Notes: generated by a model not told the origin, from the letters alone. 64,000 nucleotides of DNA from Ligula intestinalis (GCA_036362985.1 JAYGXS010000003.1:65656085-65720084); one strand, 5' to 3'; positions 61,501-62,087 are shown, counted from the stretch's first letter. Translations and numbers: made by a program.

Positions 61501-62087
61501 ATCAGGATTGTGCGGCTCTTTCGTGTGGGCCGAGTGCTGCGTTTGGTCAAATCGGCTCGAGGCATCCGTACTCTACTGTTTGCCCTGTTTGTCTCGCTGC
61601 CCGCCCTCTTCAACATCGGTCTTCTTCTCTTTCTCACGGCCTTCGTATACTCCATCGTGGGCATGTCCTTCTTCGGCAAGGTGGCTTACTACGCGGGCAT
61701 AGACTCGGAGTTTAACTTTGAGACTTTCCCACAGGCCTTCACGATTCTCCTCCAGATATCCACATCCGCAGGTTAACCTCCCCCTCCCTTCCCTCACCCC
61801 CCCCCCCCCCTCTTGCTTACCCCCCACAATTTTTCGATTCTAATGGAAATTTACAACCTCGTTGTTTTGCATCTGCAGGCTGGAGCACTGTCTTTGAGGG
61901 TCTTAGCAACACCGACCCTGCCTTCTGCAGCCCAGAAGAGGGCACGTGTGGAAACTTTACGTTGGCTGTTGCCTTCCTCGTCTCCTACCTCATTATGTCC
62001 TTCATGGTGATAATCAACATGTATATTGCTGTCATTCTCGAGAACTTCAGTCAGGCAACGGAGGACGTACAGCAGGGTCTAACACAG
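4209..62087 (+). CDS. Nav1: Voltage-gated sodium channel alpha subunit, Nav1 type (partial gene, 20 exons)
   Basis: This is a pore-forming plasma-membrane channel that carries the fast sodium current of action potentials. Seen directly: exons encoding domains II, III and IV in order, each with an S4 of regularly spaced Arg/Lys, pore loops with CGEW, FKGW and SAGW (filter E, K, A), and an MFM inactivation motif after QKKK. Exon order: 4209-4519, 5943-6043, 10949-11208, 23529-23765, 26932-27102, 28901-29263, 31920-32113, 34267-34415, 37575-37650, 38693-39068, 40811-40984, 41209-41340, 44326-44431, 49095-49270, 50568-50621, 52360-52497, 52596-52703, 57216-57486, 61451-61771, 61879-62087. All junction phases agree; the sum is 1309 codons. 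Domain I and the C-terminal tail are outside the window. Lys in domain III separates it from Nav2 (DEEA) and from calcium channels (EEEE). The family assignment is nearly certain; the linker exons are less so. Confidence 0.95.
4670..4872 (-). mobile_element. tRNA-derived SINE family 2, copy a
   Basis: On the - strand this has a tRNA-like head with a B-box-like block (GGTTCGA in the + copy of the complement region), followed by the family core ACTGGC-GATGGCGGCTAATAAG and a tail GTCTCC-GCCTTGTCGGATCC. It matches the copies at 19373, 19812, 47786 and others in the same order. Non-coding retroposon, diverged. Confidence 0.65.
5708..5795 (-). mobile_element. tRNA-derived SINE family 2, truncated copy b
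   Basis: Only the core and tail are clear on the - strand: GGCTGACTACGGCTTATCCG, then CAGAAATGGTCATTC and TCTCTCTTGTCCGTGCC. The tail ends GGCAACACTATCTGCC, the variant also seen at 39475 and 45464. Confidence 0.6.
5943..6043 (+). CDS. Nav1: Nav1 exon, domain I-II cytoplasmic linker (predicted)
   Basis: A short 101-base exon with acceptor AATGCTTTTAG and a strong donor CAG then GTGAGA. It takes one base to finish the Ser codon from the upstream exon, reads [20 protein letters not shown] and onward, and leaves one G that completes Ala with the exon at 10949. The peptide is polar with several Ser-Pro and Tyr residues, consistent with a regulatory cytoplasmic linker. The same frame stays open upstream, so an earlier acceptor near 5913 is possible. 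Confidence 0.58.
6889..6958. repeat. Short tandem repeat, GGGTAACCC units
   Basis: Four units of about 17-18 bases, each GGGTAACCC followed by a variable C/T-rich block (CTCCTTTCCT, GGCTTCGT, ACCTTCCT, GCCTTCAT). Confidence 0.85.
7021..7720 (+). pseudogene. RTE-type LINE reverse transcriptase, C-terminal remnant
   Basis: Broken reading frame encoding the region after the RT core of a non-LTR retrotransposon. Frame 1 gives [27 protein letters not shown] and [12 protein letters not shown]; after a frameshift near 7208 it continues [16 protein letters not shown], then (after stops) [18 protein letters not shown] and [18 protein letters not shown]. These are the hallmark blocks downstream of the RT in RTE/BovB-like LINEs. 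Stops at about 7261 and 7310 and the frameshift show it is dead. It sits inside the FB fold-back element, ending just before its right arm. Confidence 0.85.
8403..9500 (-). mobile_element. Penelope-like element fragment with GIY-YIG domain and inverted ends
   Basis: On the - strand, 9064-9351 encodes the RT-endonuclease junction ([27 protein letters not shown]) and the GIY-YIG start [20 protein letters not shown]. The frame breaks after KTQIA. Farther along the - strand (to about 8403) is the non-coding end with the hammerhead-like core at 8555-8591. A second end segment in + orientation lies at about 9420-9500 (CGAAACGTCAGGCGAATGAA), so the fragment is bounded by inverted ends. Inactive. Confidence 0.75.
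8555..8591 (-). ncRNA. Hammerhead-like core in PLE end
   Basis: On the - strand CTGATGA (box I) is followed by AGAACCCACGACGGACTTG, able to form a short imperfect helix, then GAAAC (box II) and GTCAGG. PLEs are known to carry hammerhead ribozymes in their terminal repeats. I cannot identify helix III or the cleavage triplet, and CTGATG can alternatively pair with CGTCAG as a plain hairpin, so self-cleavage is not established. Confidence 0.35.
9775..10330. repeat. Inverted repeat pair, about 100-base arms
   Basis: Left arm 9775-9880 and right arm 10222-10325 are inverted copies (shared GTGCACCTCATATACCCC, TAGGGTTTT and AGGATAGGCAG blocks) with about 340 bases between. No coding content. Both arms begin with the same GTAGTGCACC. 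Probably a small fold-back element of unknown class. Confidence 0.7.
10949..11208 (+). CDS. Nav1: Nav1 exon, domain I-II linker approaching domain II
   Basis: Acceptor TTTACTTTCTTTACAG and donor GAG then GTAGGT. The 86 codons contain [20 protein letters not shown] and a basic [14 protein letters not shown] stretch, then end in phase 0 just before the exon that opens domain II. The basic, cysteine-ended tail resembles the region that precedes the cytosolic start of domain II S1 in sodium channels. It is followed by a 12.3-kb intron, the longest in the window, which holds many repeats and the first assembly gap; an extra exon could be hidden in that gap. Confidence 0.75.
11400..11690. repeat. 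Imperfect short tandem repeat with poly-G
   Basis: Three related units contain CGACCGCTCACACAGCGTGA..TATCGATCAG, CAACCGTTCACGCAGCTTGG..TATCGAT and CGACCACTCAGACAGCGCGA..TATCGATCAG. A G-run lies at about 11600-11613. No gene. Confidence 0.5.
11978..12170. repeat. FB-related dispersed repeat, copy 1
   Basis: Begins CGATAAATTCTTGTCGGGCC and continues AGTACATTTATATGGGA, GTACAAATTAAAACGTGTTC and CCAGTCTAGGGGAGG. The same order of blocks recurs at 45818-46000. The first block is the terminal sequence of the FB fold-back family, so the two repeats are probably related. Confidence 0.7.
12771..13785. mobile_element. PLE fold-back derivative with palindromic ends (and MITE at its left edge)
   Basis: Arms 12905-13250 and 13440-13780 are near-identical inverted copies. 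The non-palindromic middle (about 13250-13440, - strand) encodes the PLE segment after the GIY-YIG core: [20 protein letters not shown], then [14 protein letters not shown]. Each end carries GGATTCCCGGAGGAATCCGA followed by AACGTCAGGC, i.e. a hairpin plus box II. A 10-base direct repeat TGCTGTATTG occurs at 12761-12770 and 13786-13795, bracketing this element together with the MITE at 12777. Confidence 0.75.
12777..12877. mobile_element. 101-bp palindromic MITE, copy 1
   Basis: Ends CAGTAGTCGCCGGTTATTAA and its inverted copy; the inside is also largely self-complementary (GGGCCCA core). Followed by TA on the right; the left flank is AA. TA target and CAGTAGTC termini suggest a Tc1/mariner-pogo (Tigger-like) non-autonomous element. 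Non-coding. Confidence 0.85.
14590..14700 (+). mobile_element. PLE end segment, + orientation
   Basis: Contains GAAAACGTCCAGACAATAAA and TTGTTCCAGTAATCACATCT, then CTTTGAACTGCTTCCTAGAT. Matches the sense end of the PLE at 13705-13785 and the outer part of the left end at 12890-12930. Only the terminal segment remains. Confidence 0.6.
14865..15925 (-). mobile_element. Penelope-like element fragment with GIY-YIG domain
   Basis: On the - strand the segment from about 15800 to 15360 encodes the RT-endonuclease junction and GIY-YIG domain: VVYRI, stop, [20 protein letters not shown] and [12 protein letters not shown]. The single stop within the domain and further breaks mark it as dead. The long opposing ORFs across this region are shadows. 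The non-coding end (14865-15010) contains CCTGACATTTCGAAATCCGT, the hammerhead-like segment at 14904-14940, and abuts GAAGAAGAAG. Confidence 0.75.
16455..16490 (-). ncRNA. Hammerhead-like core in PLE end
   Basis: On the - strand CTGATGA is followed by TGGCCTCTTGTGTGGAGCC, closing with a GGC/GCC helix, then GAAAGC. This is the best box I - helix II - box II layout in the window. Helix III and the cleavage site were not found. Confidence 0.4.
16708..16738 (+). ncRNA. Hammerhead-like core in PLE end (variant box I)
   Basis: CTGACGATGGCC..GCCGAAAT, the inverted partner of the core at 16455-16490. Box I is CTGACGATG instead of CTGATGATG, so it is probably degenerate. Confidence 0.3.
19373..19530 (+). 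mobile_element. tRNA-derived SINE family 2, copy c
   Basis: Head: GCGTGGACTAGTGGTAAAGT (A-box-like) and GATCCCGGGTCCAACCC (damaged B-box). Core: GACTGGCTGATGATGGCTAA and CAAGCCAGAAATGGCCATTC. Tail: GGTCTCTTTTTGCTTAGTCG, then ATCCACTTC and an (AT)n run at 19529-19552. Confidence 0.75.
19529..19552. repeat. (AT)n microsatellite
   Basis: Pure AT run directly after the SINE tail. Similar runs at 19768-19811 and 20435-20447 lie beside the inverted SINE and the gap. Confidence 0.95.
19812..20034 (-). mobile_element. tRNA-derived SINE family 2, copy d
   Basis: The best preserved copy. On the - strand it reads GGTGCCGAGGTAGGGTGAAA (A-box region), GGTCCCGGGTTCGAATCTCG (B-box), then GGGTATGACTGGCTGATGAT, GGCTAACAAGCCAGAAATGG and TCGTCGGATCCACTCC before (AT)n. 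It lies tail-to-tail with the copy at 19373 and its 5-prime end runs into the N gap. Confidence 0.8.
20035..20434. other. Assembly gap, 400 N
   Basis: Exactly 400 N, a placeholder scaffold gap inside the 12.3-kb intron, at an (AT)n and SINE-rich junction. Reading frames drawn across it have no meaning. Confidence 1.
21315..21760 (+). repeat. Dispersed repeat of about 430 bases, copy A (possible solo LTR)
   Basis: Aligns with the reverse complement of 62731-63154: shared GGAACACAATA, ACAAAACCCGGAGTTGCTGT, CTCGGGTGGTA, GGCTAGGCTCGACGCCTCAG and GCCTCCAAATGTTGCTAGCA. No coding region of its own. The length and single-copy pattern would fit a solo LTR, but clear TG..CA ends are not visible. Confidence 0.7.
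22209..22230. repeat. (CA)n microsatellite
   Basis: Eleven CA units. Confidence 0.95.
23529..23765 (+). CDS. Nav1: Nav1 exon, domain II S1 and start of S2
   Basis: Acceptor TTGTCCCTTGCGCAG; donor after TAC, GTGAGT. The 79 codons start with a cysteine-rich cytosolic stretch ([13 protein letters not shown]) and then the S1 helix ([20 protein letters not shown]) and the S1-S2 loop [16 protein letters not shown]. The residues [13 protein letters not shown] closely match the conserved S1 pattern of Nav domain II (ITICIVLNTLFMA). The exon begins and ends in phase 0 and joins the S2 exon at 26932. Confidence 0.95.
23966..24895 (-). mobile_element. Penelope-like element, fold-back derivative with GIY-YIG domain
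   Basis: Inverted end segments at about 23975-24180 and 24715-24895 share GAAGAAGAGGAGACGACTTC, CAGCTGACGTTTCAAAAGCT and CACACAGGAATA. Between them on the - strand, 24439-24768 encodes [40 protein letters not shown] and [14 protein letters not shown], a complete GIY-YIG core (C-x2-C, YVGETGR, EH). The frame continues after a break to about 24210. Related copy at 36335. It forms part of a 1.6-kb insertion flanked by GGAAGT (23960-23965 and 25588-25593). Confidence 0.85.
24070..24106 (-). ncRNA. Hammerhead-like core in PLE end (variant)
   Basis: On the - strand CTGACGATGA, then AAGCGAGAGAGCTTTT, then GAAACGTCAG. AAAGC can pair with GCTTT as helix II. CTGACG also pairs fully with CGTCAG, so a simple stem-loop is an equal explanation. 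The inverted partner is at about 24800-24830 (+) and a sister copy at about 36437-36472 (-). Confidence 0.3.
24903..25587. mobile_element. FB fold-back element 2, near-complete palindrome
   Basis: Arms of about 300 bases (24903-25200 and 25262-25583) are inverted copies around a loop of about 60 bases. Outer block GTAATGAAATAAATAAACTA-TGCTGGTTGGTG pairs with CACCAACCAGCATAGTTTAT; G/C-runs lie at 24997-25008 and 25446-25456; the inner arms share GTTTCGACCATGGTAACTG. Several overlapping ORFs here are mirror images produced by the palindrome. No gene. Confidence 0.85.
25588..25680. repeat. Intronic duplication, right half of copy 1
   Basis: GGAAGTATTCTGTTTGTAAT..GGAATCCCTATTTGTTTGCT aligns with 26688-26780. 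Together with 23835-23965 it forms one copy of a sequence duplicated at 26565-26780, here split by the PLE/FB insertion. Confidence 0.75.
26110..26485 (-). mobile_element. Penelope-like element fragment, GIY-YIG domain (different subfamily)
   Basis: Translating the - strand from about 26470: [13 protein letters not shown], stop, [76 protein letters not shown], and then a run ending REVLEAWHS. This is the RT-endonuclease linker plus the GIY-YIG core and following helix, with a single stop. It is clearly different in sequence from the copies at 15400 and 24500. The endonuclease part is the best preserved in the window. Confidence 0.85.
26565..26780. repeat. Intronic duplication, copy 2 (uninterrupted)
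   Basis: Aligns first with 23835-23965 (shared TTGTTCGTTCTCAATGTATT, AGTAAACT-TTATG) and then with 25588-25680 (shared GTATCCTGTTTATAATTTGA-like, CCGGAATCCCTATTTGTTTG). It preserves the empty site of the 1.6-kb insertion. Confidence 0.75.
26932..27102 (+). CDS. Nav1: Nav1 exon, domain II S2-S3 and start of S4
   Basis: Acceptor TTCCTTTTAG, phase 0 start [16 protein letters not shown] (S2), then [21 protein letters not shown] (S3) and the first S4 residues ILRAFRL. Donor CTG then GTAAGT. The order Glu in S2, Asp in S3 (the charge-transfer partners of the family) and Arg at three-residue spacing in S4 are all visible. The S4 helix is split by the following intron and resumes with [10 protein letters not shown] at 28901, giving five basic residues at three-residue intervals. 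Confidence 0.96.
28321..28740 (-). mobile_element. PLE end remnant
   Basis: Starts in GAAGAAGAAGAGG, then GATTTCCTGACGTTTCCGAA, the typical PLE end read from the complement, followed by ACAGTATTTATGAGCG, which corresponds to the GCAGTATTTATAGG block in other copies. No endonuclease motif can be recognised; the open frames across it have no known similarity. Confidence 0.5.
28901..29263 (+). CDS. Nav1: Nav1 exon, domain II S4-S5-pore-S6
   Basis: Acceptor CCCTTTTTTAG; donor GTT then GTAAGT. The 121 codons carry the rest of S4, the S4-S5 linker, S5 ([20 protein letters not shown]), the extracellular turret and the pore helix [20 protein letters not shown], then the filter E of CGEWIE (codon 29171-29173) with the second outer-ring Glu three residues later, and the start of S6 ([12 protein letters not shown]). 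This is the strongest single match to the sodium channel family in the window. Both ends are phase 0. Confidence 0.98.
31217..31251. repeat. (CCT)n microsatellite
   Basis: Pure TCC repeat in a wider C/T-rich stretch, which explains the open frames rich in Ser, Leu or Arg on both strands around it. Confidence 0.95.
31297..31397. mobile_element. 101-bp palindromic MITE, copy 2, with TA target duplication
   Basis: CAGTAGTCACCGGTTATTAA at the left and its inverted copy at the right, flanked by TA on both sides (31295-31296 and 31398-31399). Same length as the copies at 12777 and 43203. Non-autonomous Tc1/mariner-pogo-like element by its ends and target. Confidence 0.88.
31920..32113 (+). CDS. 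Nav1: Nav1 exon, domain II S6 end and start of II-III linker
   Basis: Acceptor TTTCCTCCAG. It continues S6 as [14 protein letters not shown], the highly conserved end of domain II S6 (compare [13 protein letters not shown]), then becomes polar and charged ([20 protein letters not shown]) with a basic amphipathic stretch [18 protein letters not shown]. The donor is CAG then GTAAGG, leaving two bases AG. These two bases join either the exon at 34267 (Arg) or directly the exon at 38693 (Ser), so both splicing patterns keep frame. Confidence 0.95.
32685..32775 (-). repeat. Possible tRNA-related retroposon
   Basis: On the - strand GGGGTTCGATCCCTTC is a good B-box; a convincing A-box is not visible (TAATAGACTAAGCG is the nearest). 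Not related to SINE family 1 or 2 by eye. Confidence 0.3.
33123..33641. mobile_element. FB fold-back element 3, with 12-bp target duplication
   Basis: Arms 33150-33345 and 33430-33640 are inverted copies: AAATTGGCGAACATACGTTT against its complement, AACTATGCTGGTTGGTGGAT against ATCCACCAACCAGCATAGTT. A C26 run (33493-33518) faces a G-rich stretch. The loop is about 80 bases. TAATTTACCTTA is repeated exactly at 33111-33122 and 33642-33653. Shares its inner sequence with element 2 (GGGGGCCCGTTTC, CGTCCAAGACAGGTGATAAG). Confidence 0.85.
34267..34415 (+). CDS. Nav1: Nav1 exon, II-III linker, possibly alternative (predicted)
   Basis: Acceptor CTTTTTTGCCTTTTAG and donor CCCG then GTGAGT. One base completes Arg with the preceding exon, then [20 protein letters not shown] and onward for 49 codons, with one base left. 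The peptide is polar and lacks family motifs. The remaining base matches the two-base start of the exon at 37575. Because the pair 34267 plus 37575 adds 225 bases (75 codons), the pair can be used or skipped without changing frame. Supported by splice signals and phase only. Confidence 0.55.
35050..35310 (-). mobile_element. PLE end remnant
   Basis: GAGCAAGACGTTTATTCGCT and AAAGTTTCAGATACCCAATT, then ATCCATCACAAGA correspond to a degenerate PLE end. Downstream CTCCCTAGAACTCGCCTCTT matches the outer PLE sequence at 14665-14690. Confidence 0.45.
35708..35847 (-). mobile_element. tRNA-derived SINE family 1, copy a (head 35767-35847)
   Basis: On the - strand the head folds as a tRNA: acceptor GGCGTTTG with CAAACGCC, D-arm TAGCTTAGCGGTAGAGC (A-box), T-arm GCGGGTTCAAATCCCGC (B-box) and an anticodon-like stem AGCCT/AGGCT with loop TCGGTAA. 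The loop lacks U33 and the spacing is wrong for a functional tRNA. After the head comes TTTTTCATACTTGGGTCAGC and CAAATCTGCCAAACC, shared with copies b and c, which is why I call it a SINE and not a tRNA gene. Confidence 0.7.
36003..36180. mobile_element. PLE fold-back derivative, minimal (ends only)
   Basis: Left end GCGATCGCCGGGACAAGAAG, CCTGACTTTACGAATCCC and right end GAATCTGAAACATCGGGCGA, CCCGTTCCAGCAATAGCATC are inverted partners only about 80 bases apart. No internal coding remnant. Confidence 0.6.
36335..37080 (-). mobile_element. Penelope-like element fragment, sister of the 24-kb copy
   Basis: End segment 36340-36530 matches 23975-24160. On the - strand 36599-37000 encodes [60 protein letters not shown]: the C-terminal half of GIY-YIG and the conserved following region. 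The catalytic N-terminal half is cut off at about 36950 where unrelated sequence begins. Confidence 0.8.
37256..37366 (-). mobile_element. tRNA-derived SINE family 1, copy b (head 37288-37366)
   Basis: On the - strand: AGCCTCGTAGCTCAATGGTT (acceptor and A-box), then GTGGGTTCGACTCTCAC (B-box) and closing CGGGGCT, which pairs with AGCCTCG. TGC in the anticodon region suggests an Ala-like ancestor. Tail TTTTTCACAATTAGGTCAAC is shared with copies a and c. Lies head-to-head with copy c, 20 bases away. Confidence 0.75.
37387..37515 (+). mobile_element. tRNA-derived SINE family 1, copy c (head 37387-37464)
   Basis: AGCCTCGTCGCTCAATTGTA and GAGCG (A-box arm), GGGTTCGACTCCC (B-box), closing TGGGGCT. 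Tail TTTTCACAATCGGATCAACT then CAAATCTGCCAAACC, as in copy a. Confidence 0.78.
37575..37650 (+). CDS. Nav1: Nav1 exon, II-III linker, possibly alternative (predicted)
   Basis: A 76-base candidate with acceptor CTCCTTTCCGAACAG and donor AAACCG then GTAAGT. Read with the incoming G it gives [20 protein letters not shown] and a few more residues, then leaves CG, which completes Arg with the exon at 38693. It is rich in Thr/Ser and positively charged. It lies just downstream of two tRNA-derived SINEs. It is short, so the evidence is limited to its splice borders and matching phase. Confidence 0.5.
38693..39068 (+). CDS. Nav1: Nav1 exon, II-III linker end and domain III S1
   Basis: Acceptor TTATTCTTTTACTTCAG; donor CCCTG then GTGAGT. 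The first about 85 residues are linker: Ser/Thr-rich, acidic ([29 protein letters not shown]), then a cysteine-rich run [20 protein letters not shown] that matches the conserved Cys cluster before domain III. This is followed by [20 protein letters not shown] and the S1 helix [12 protein letters not shown], matching the Nav pattern YxxVEHxxFExFIxFMILxSSxxLA. It ends in phase 0. Confidence 0.95.
39475..39655 (-). mobile_element. tRNA-derived SINE family 2, variant-head copy e
   Basis: On the - strand the head is CTGACCCAATGGTTAGGGCG (A-box) and GGTCGCCAGTTCGAGCCTCG (B-box), unlike the heads at 19812 and 47786, but the core CTTGCTGACGATGGCTAAAA, AGCCAGAAATGGCCATTCCA is the same. Tail ends CTTTGCTGGCAATATTATG. 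Confidence 0.75.
39660..39810 (+). mobile_element. tRNA-derived SINE family 2, variant copy f
   Basis: GACTCTGATCGGAAAAAGTC, a damaged B-box GCGAGTTGGGGTCA, then GACTGGCTGATGACGGCTAA and GCCAGAAATGGCCATTTCAG. Lies head-to-head with copy e; the paired heads share CTCTGATCG in opposite orientation. Confidence 0.7.
40811..40984 (+). CDS. Nav1: Nav1 exon, domain III S2-S3
   Basis: Acceptor CGTTTCTTTTAG; donor GGG then GTACGT. The 58 codons read [11 protein letters not shown], then the S2 region [20 protein letters not shown], then [20 protein letters not shown]. The motifs MDKVFTxxFxxEMxLKW and AWCWLDF are hallmarks of domain III in sodium channels. Phase 0 at both ends. Confidence 0.97.
41209..41340 (+). 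CDS. Nav1: Nav1 exon, domain III S3-S4
   Basis: Acceptor GTTCCTTTTCAG; donor AAG then GTAATA. The 44 codons read [20 protein letters not shown] and then the voltage-sensor S4 [20 protein letters not shown], with Lys/Arg every third residue. [13 protein letters not shown] is nearly invariant in Nav domain III. The exon ends in phase 0 at GMK and continues with IVVNALLQA at 44326, so nothing is missing in spite of the N gap in between. Confidence 0.97.
41740..42139. other. Assembly gap, 400 N
   Basis: Exactly 400 N in the intron between the domain III S4 and S5 exons. The protein reads through without loss (GMK to IVVNAL), so no exon is missing. Confidence 1.
42955..43680 (-). mobile_element. 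PLE fold-back derivative with GIY-YIG remnant and nested MITE
   Basis: Inverted ends 42968-43075 and 43575-43672 share AACTTTCGGACTCTCGCAGG-type and GATCACCAGAATCATAATT-type blocks. On the - strand 43480-43560 encodes [20 protein letters not shown], the middle of GIY-YIG (Y-x-G motif damaged to YTKWTGR). The - strand ends show GGACTC..GAGTCCGAAAG, i.e. a perfect 6-base helix followed by GAAA. The MITE at 43203-43303 is nested inside. Confidence 0.75.
43203..43303. mobile_element. 101-bp palindromic MITE, copy 3, nested in a PLE
   Basis: Same length and palindromic structure as the other two, in the opposite orientation (GGGCCCAGGCCCAATTGGGC core). The end is TAGTAGTC instead of CAGTAGTC. Preceded by TA. 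Confidence 0.85.
44326..44431 (+). CDS. Nav1: Nav1 exon, domain III S4-S5 linker and S5
   Basis: Acceptor TACCTTTCCTTTTAG; donor TTTTTG then GTGAGC. It encodes [20 protein letters not shown] followed by [15 protein letters not shown], matching the domain III S5 pattern of sodium channels. One G remains and joins the GT at 49095 to make the Gly of LFGGKF. The intron behind it (4.7 kb) holds SINEs and an FB-related repeat. Confidence 0.97.
44766..44960 (-). mobile_element. PLE end remnant beside a long (GAA)n tract
   Basis: (GAA/GAC)n from 44766 to 44833 runs into GGGATCGCTAAGACAAGGCA and CGGTCGTTTCGAAGTCCGTC, the PLE end on the - strand. Further inside, ATTAGCATAAGC-AAAAGCAG matches the copies at 8600 and 14945. 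No coding remnant. Confidence 0.65.
44861..44896 (-). ncRNA. Hammerhead-like core in PLE end
   Basis: On the - strand CTGATGA, AGAATCCACGACGGACTTC, then GAAACGACCG. GAAG can pair with CTTC and TCC with GGA, giving a bulged helix II. No cleavage site found. Confidence 0.35.
45464..45660 (-). mobile_element. tRNA-derived SINE family 2, variant-head copy g
   Basis: On the - strand CGTGGCTCAATGGTTAGAGC (A-box) and GCGTGTTCGAGGCTCG (B-box), then the core GCTGACGAAGGCTAATAAAC and the tail CCCTTGTCTTTGCTGGCAAT. Its head is of the same kind as copy e. Confidence 0.75.
45818..46000. repeat. FB-related dispersed repeat, copy 2
   Basis: CGATAAATTCTCGTCGGGCT, AGTACATTTATATGGGAGCA, AAGTTAAAACGTGTTCGCC and CCAGTCTAGGGGAGGA align with 11978-12170. 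Confidence 0.7.
47786..47985 (-). mobile_element. tRNA-derived SINE family 2, copy h
   Basis: On the - strand CCCGTGGACTAGAGGCAGCG (A-box), CCCGAGTTCAAATCTCGCGG (B-box), then GGGTATGACTGGCTGACGAC and GGCTAATAAGACAGAAATGG, tail CCCTTTGCTTTGTCGGATCC. Same head type as the 19-kb copies. Confidence 0.8.
47990..48118 (+). mobile_element. tRNA-derived SINE family 2, copy i
   Basis: GATCGGGTTCAAATTTCGGA (B-box), then GGGTATGACTGGCTGATGAC and GGCTTATAAGCCAGAAATGG, tail CCCTTTGCTTTGTCGGATCG. Lies head-to-head with copy h; its own A-box region has been replaced by the junction. Confidence 0.78.
49095..49270 (+). CDS. Nav1: Nav1 exon, domain III extracellular turret and pore helix
   Basis: Acceptor TTTTCTTCTACTGTTGAG; donor GTG then GTAAGT. 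Completes Gly, then [20 protein letters not shown], a long extracellular loop with Cys residues and an NVSW sequon (possible N-glycosylation), and ends with the pore helix [16 protein letters not shown]. The pattern NFDNVxxAFLxLLQVATFKGW is characteristic of domain III. An intron separates it from the filter residues. The upstream frame TGTGTAAGTGAG looks like a donor but reads through as CVSE in frame. Confidence 0.95.
50568..50621 (+). CDS. Nav1: Nav1 micro-exon, domain III selectivity filter lysine
   Basis: A 54-base exon of exactly 18 codons, phase 0 at both ends, with acceptor TTTTATCTTGTAG and donor GAT then GTACGC. It encodes [18 protein letters not shown]. The Lys codon (50577-50579) is the K of the DEKA sodium filter, and the Ile three residues later is the outer-ring position (Met in most vertebrate channels, Ile in insect channels). 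Its isolation as a small in-frame exon is unusual and worth transcript checking. Confidence 0.95.
52360..52497 (+). CDS. Nav1: Nav1 exon, domain III S6
   Basis: Acceptor CCCTCTTTCTGCTTTTTAG; donor AAG then GTGAGC. The 46 codons begin [20 protein letters not shown], then S6 [20 protein letters not shown] and [21 protein letters not shown] is the invariant domain III S6 signature, and QKKK opens the inactivation linker. The following intron is only 98 bases, in contrast to the multi-kilobase introns elsewhere. Confidence 0.98.
52596..52703 (+). CDS. Nav1: Nav1 exon, III-IV inactivation gate
   Basis: Acceptor TTTTCTTTTTTATAG; donor AAG then GTAGGT; 36 codons in phase 0. Reads [20 protein letters not shown] and then [16 protein letters not shown]. 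This is the III-IV linker that plugs the pore during fast inactivation. The hydrophobic latch is MFM (52614-52622), the variant known from insect and other invertebrate channels where vertebrates have IFM. The DDQKKYYxAMKK run is almost identical across the family, so normal fast inactivation is expected (inference). Confidence 0.98.
52704..53844. other. Intron 17 start, unrecognised open frames
   Basis: 52862-53194 (-) has a 110-codon frame ([20 protein letters not shown], then polar) and 53499-53774 (-) another of 91 codons. They are more GC-rich than the surroundings and lie next to the LINE 3-prime end, so an unknown transposon is likely, but I recognise no domain. Confidence 0.4.
53845..55850 (-). 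mobile_element. CR1/Jockey-like LINE, 5-prime truncated, ORF2 remnant
   Basis: Non-LTR retrotransposon read on the - strand. The 55352-55840 part is the region before the RT ([35 protein letters not shown]). One stop (TAG, about 55350) separates it from the RT. The RT (54359-55291 plus a few codons upstream) has [51 protein letters not shown] and the catalytic FADD. After a frameshift near 54300 the C-terminal part (53860-54225) has [20 protein letters not shown] and [18 protein letters not shown]. The endonuclease is missing, so it is 5-prime truncated. The 3-prime end is AATAATAATAAT. Confidence 0.9.
54359..55291 (-). pseudogene. LINE reverse transcriptase core
   Basis: A 310-residue open frame with the RT palm motifs in order: residues 49-65 (YRPVSLT region), 118-126 (YIDFKKAFD), 175-185 ([11 protein letters not shown]) and 206-209 (FADD), then [17 protein letters not shown] and [20 protein letters not shown]. 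All catalytic Asp residues are present, so the degeneration is recent and limited to a stop upstream and a frameshift downstream. Confidence 0.92.
56640..57118. repeat. Unclassified dispersed repeat, copy B
   Basis: Aligns with 1605-2110 in the same orientation (GGAATAAAA-TAGA-TG-AGGCCACACACGGA, AAATGAATACG-CTAAGAT). It ends about 100 bases before the domain IV S1 exon. No ORF. Confidence 0.75.
57216..57486 (+). CDS. Nav1: Nav1 exon, domain IV S1-S3
   Basis: Acceptor TCTTTGATTCTCTTAG; donor GTTT then GTGAGT. The exon reads [20 protein letters not shown] (cytosolic lead and S1), [20 protein letters not shown], then S2 [20 protein letters not shown] and S3 [19 protein letters not shown]. The S2 Glu and S3 Asp are present. 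One base T remains and makes Cys with the next exon. A 5-prime-truncated LINE and an unclassified repeat sit in the 4.5-kb intron before it. Confidence 0.97.
57806..57935 (-). mobile_element. PLE end remnant beside (GAA)n
   Basis: (GAA)n with AAA interruptions (57806-57842), then CGATCGCTGGAACATTACAC and TTCGCCTGACTTTTTGACAT, then ATCAGAAACATTAGTATAA. Same layout as 44766 and 14865, with the box II sequence degraded. Confidence 0.6.
57936..61450. other. Intron 18, mostly unrecognised
   Basis: Apart from the weak PLE end at 60402 no gene, RNA or repeat is supported. The short open frames on both strands look like chance ORFs. Confidence 0.55.
60402..60480 (-). mobile_element. Possible PLE end remnant
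   Basis: GAGAAGAAGAAGACGAATCG and ATCTCTGGGAATGG resemble the GAAGAAGACGCGATCGCTGG start of other PLE ends; similarity fades at once. Confidence 0.35.
61451..61771 (+). CDS. Nav1: Nav1 exon, domain IV S4-S5-pore helix
   Basis: Acceptor CTTTTTATTATCAG; donor GCAG then GTTAAC (GT with a weak consensus). Reads [16 protein letters not shown], then S4 [20 protein letters not shown] with basic residues every third position, S4-S5 linker [21 protein letters not shown]5 [19 protein letters not shown] and pore helix [15 protein letters not shown]. The Ala codon 61768-61770 is the A of the DEKA filter. One G remains for the Gly of SAGW. The following intron is 107 bases with a C-rich run near 61798. 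Confidence 0.98.
61879..62087 (+). CDS. Nav1: Nav1 exon, domain IV pore loop and S6
   Basis: Acceptor TTGCATCTGCAG; donor CAG then GTTTGC. After completing Gly it reads [20 protein letters not shown], an extracellular loop with two Cys residues, then S6 [20 protein letters not shown] followed by [34 protein letters not shown] is the conserved end of domain IV. The residue three after the filter Ala is Ser (codon 61884-61886), where most sodium channels have Asp. The next exon (EF-hand-like C-terminus) is not found before 64000 and is probably downstream. Confidence 0.97.
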
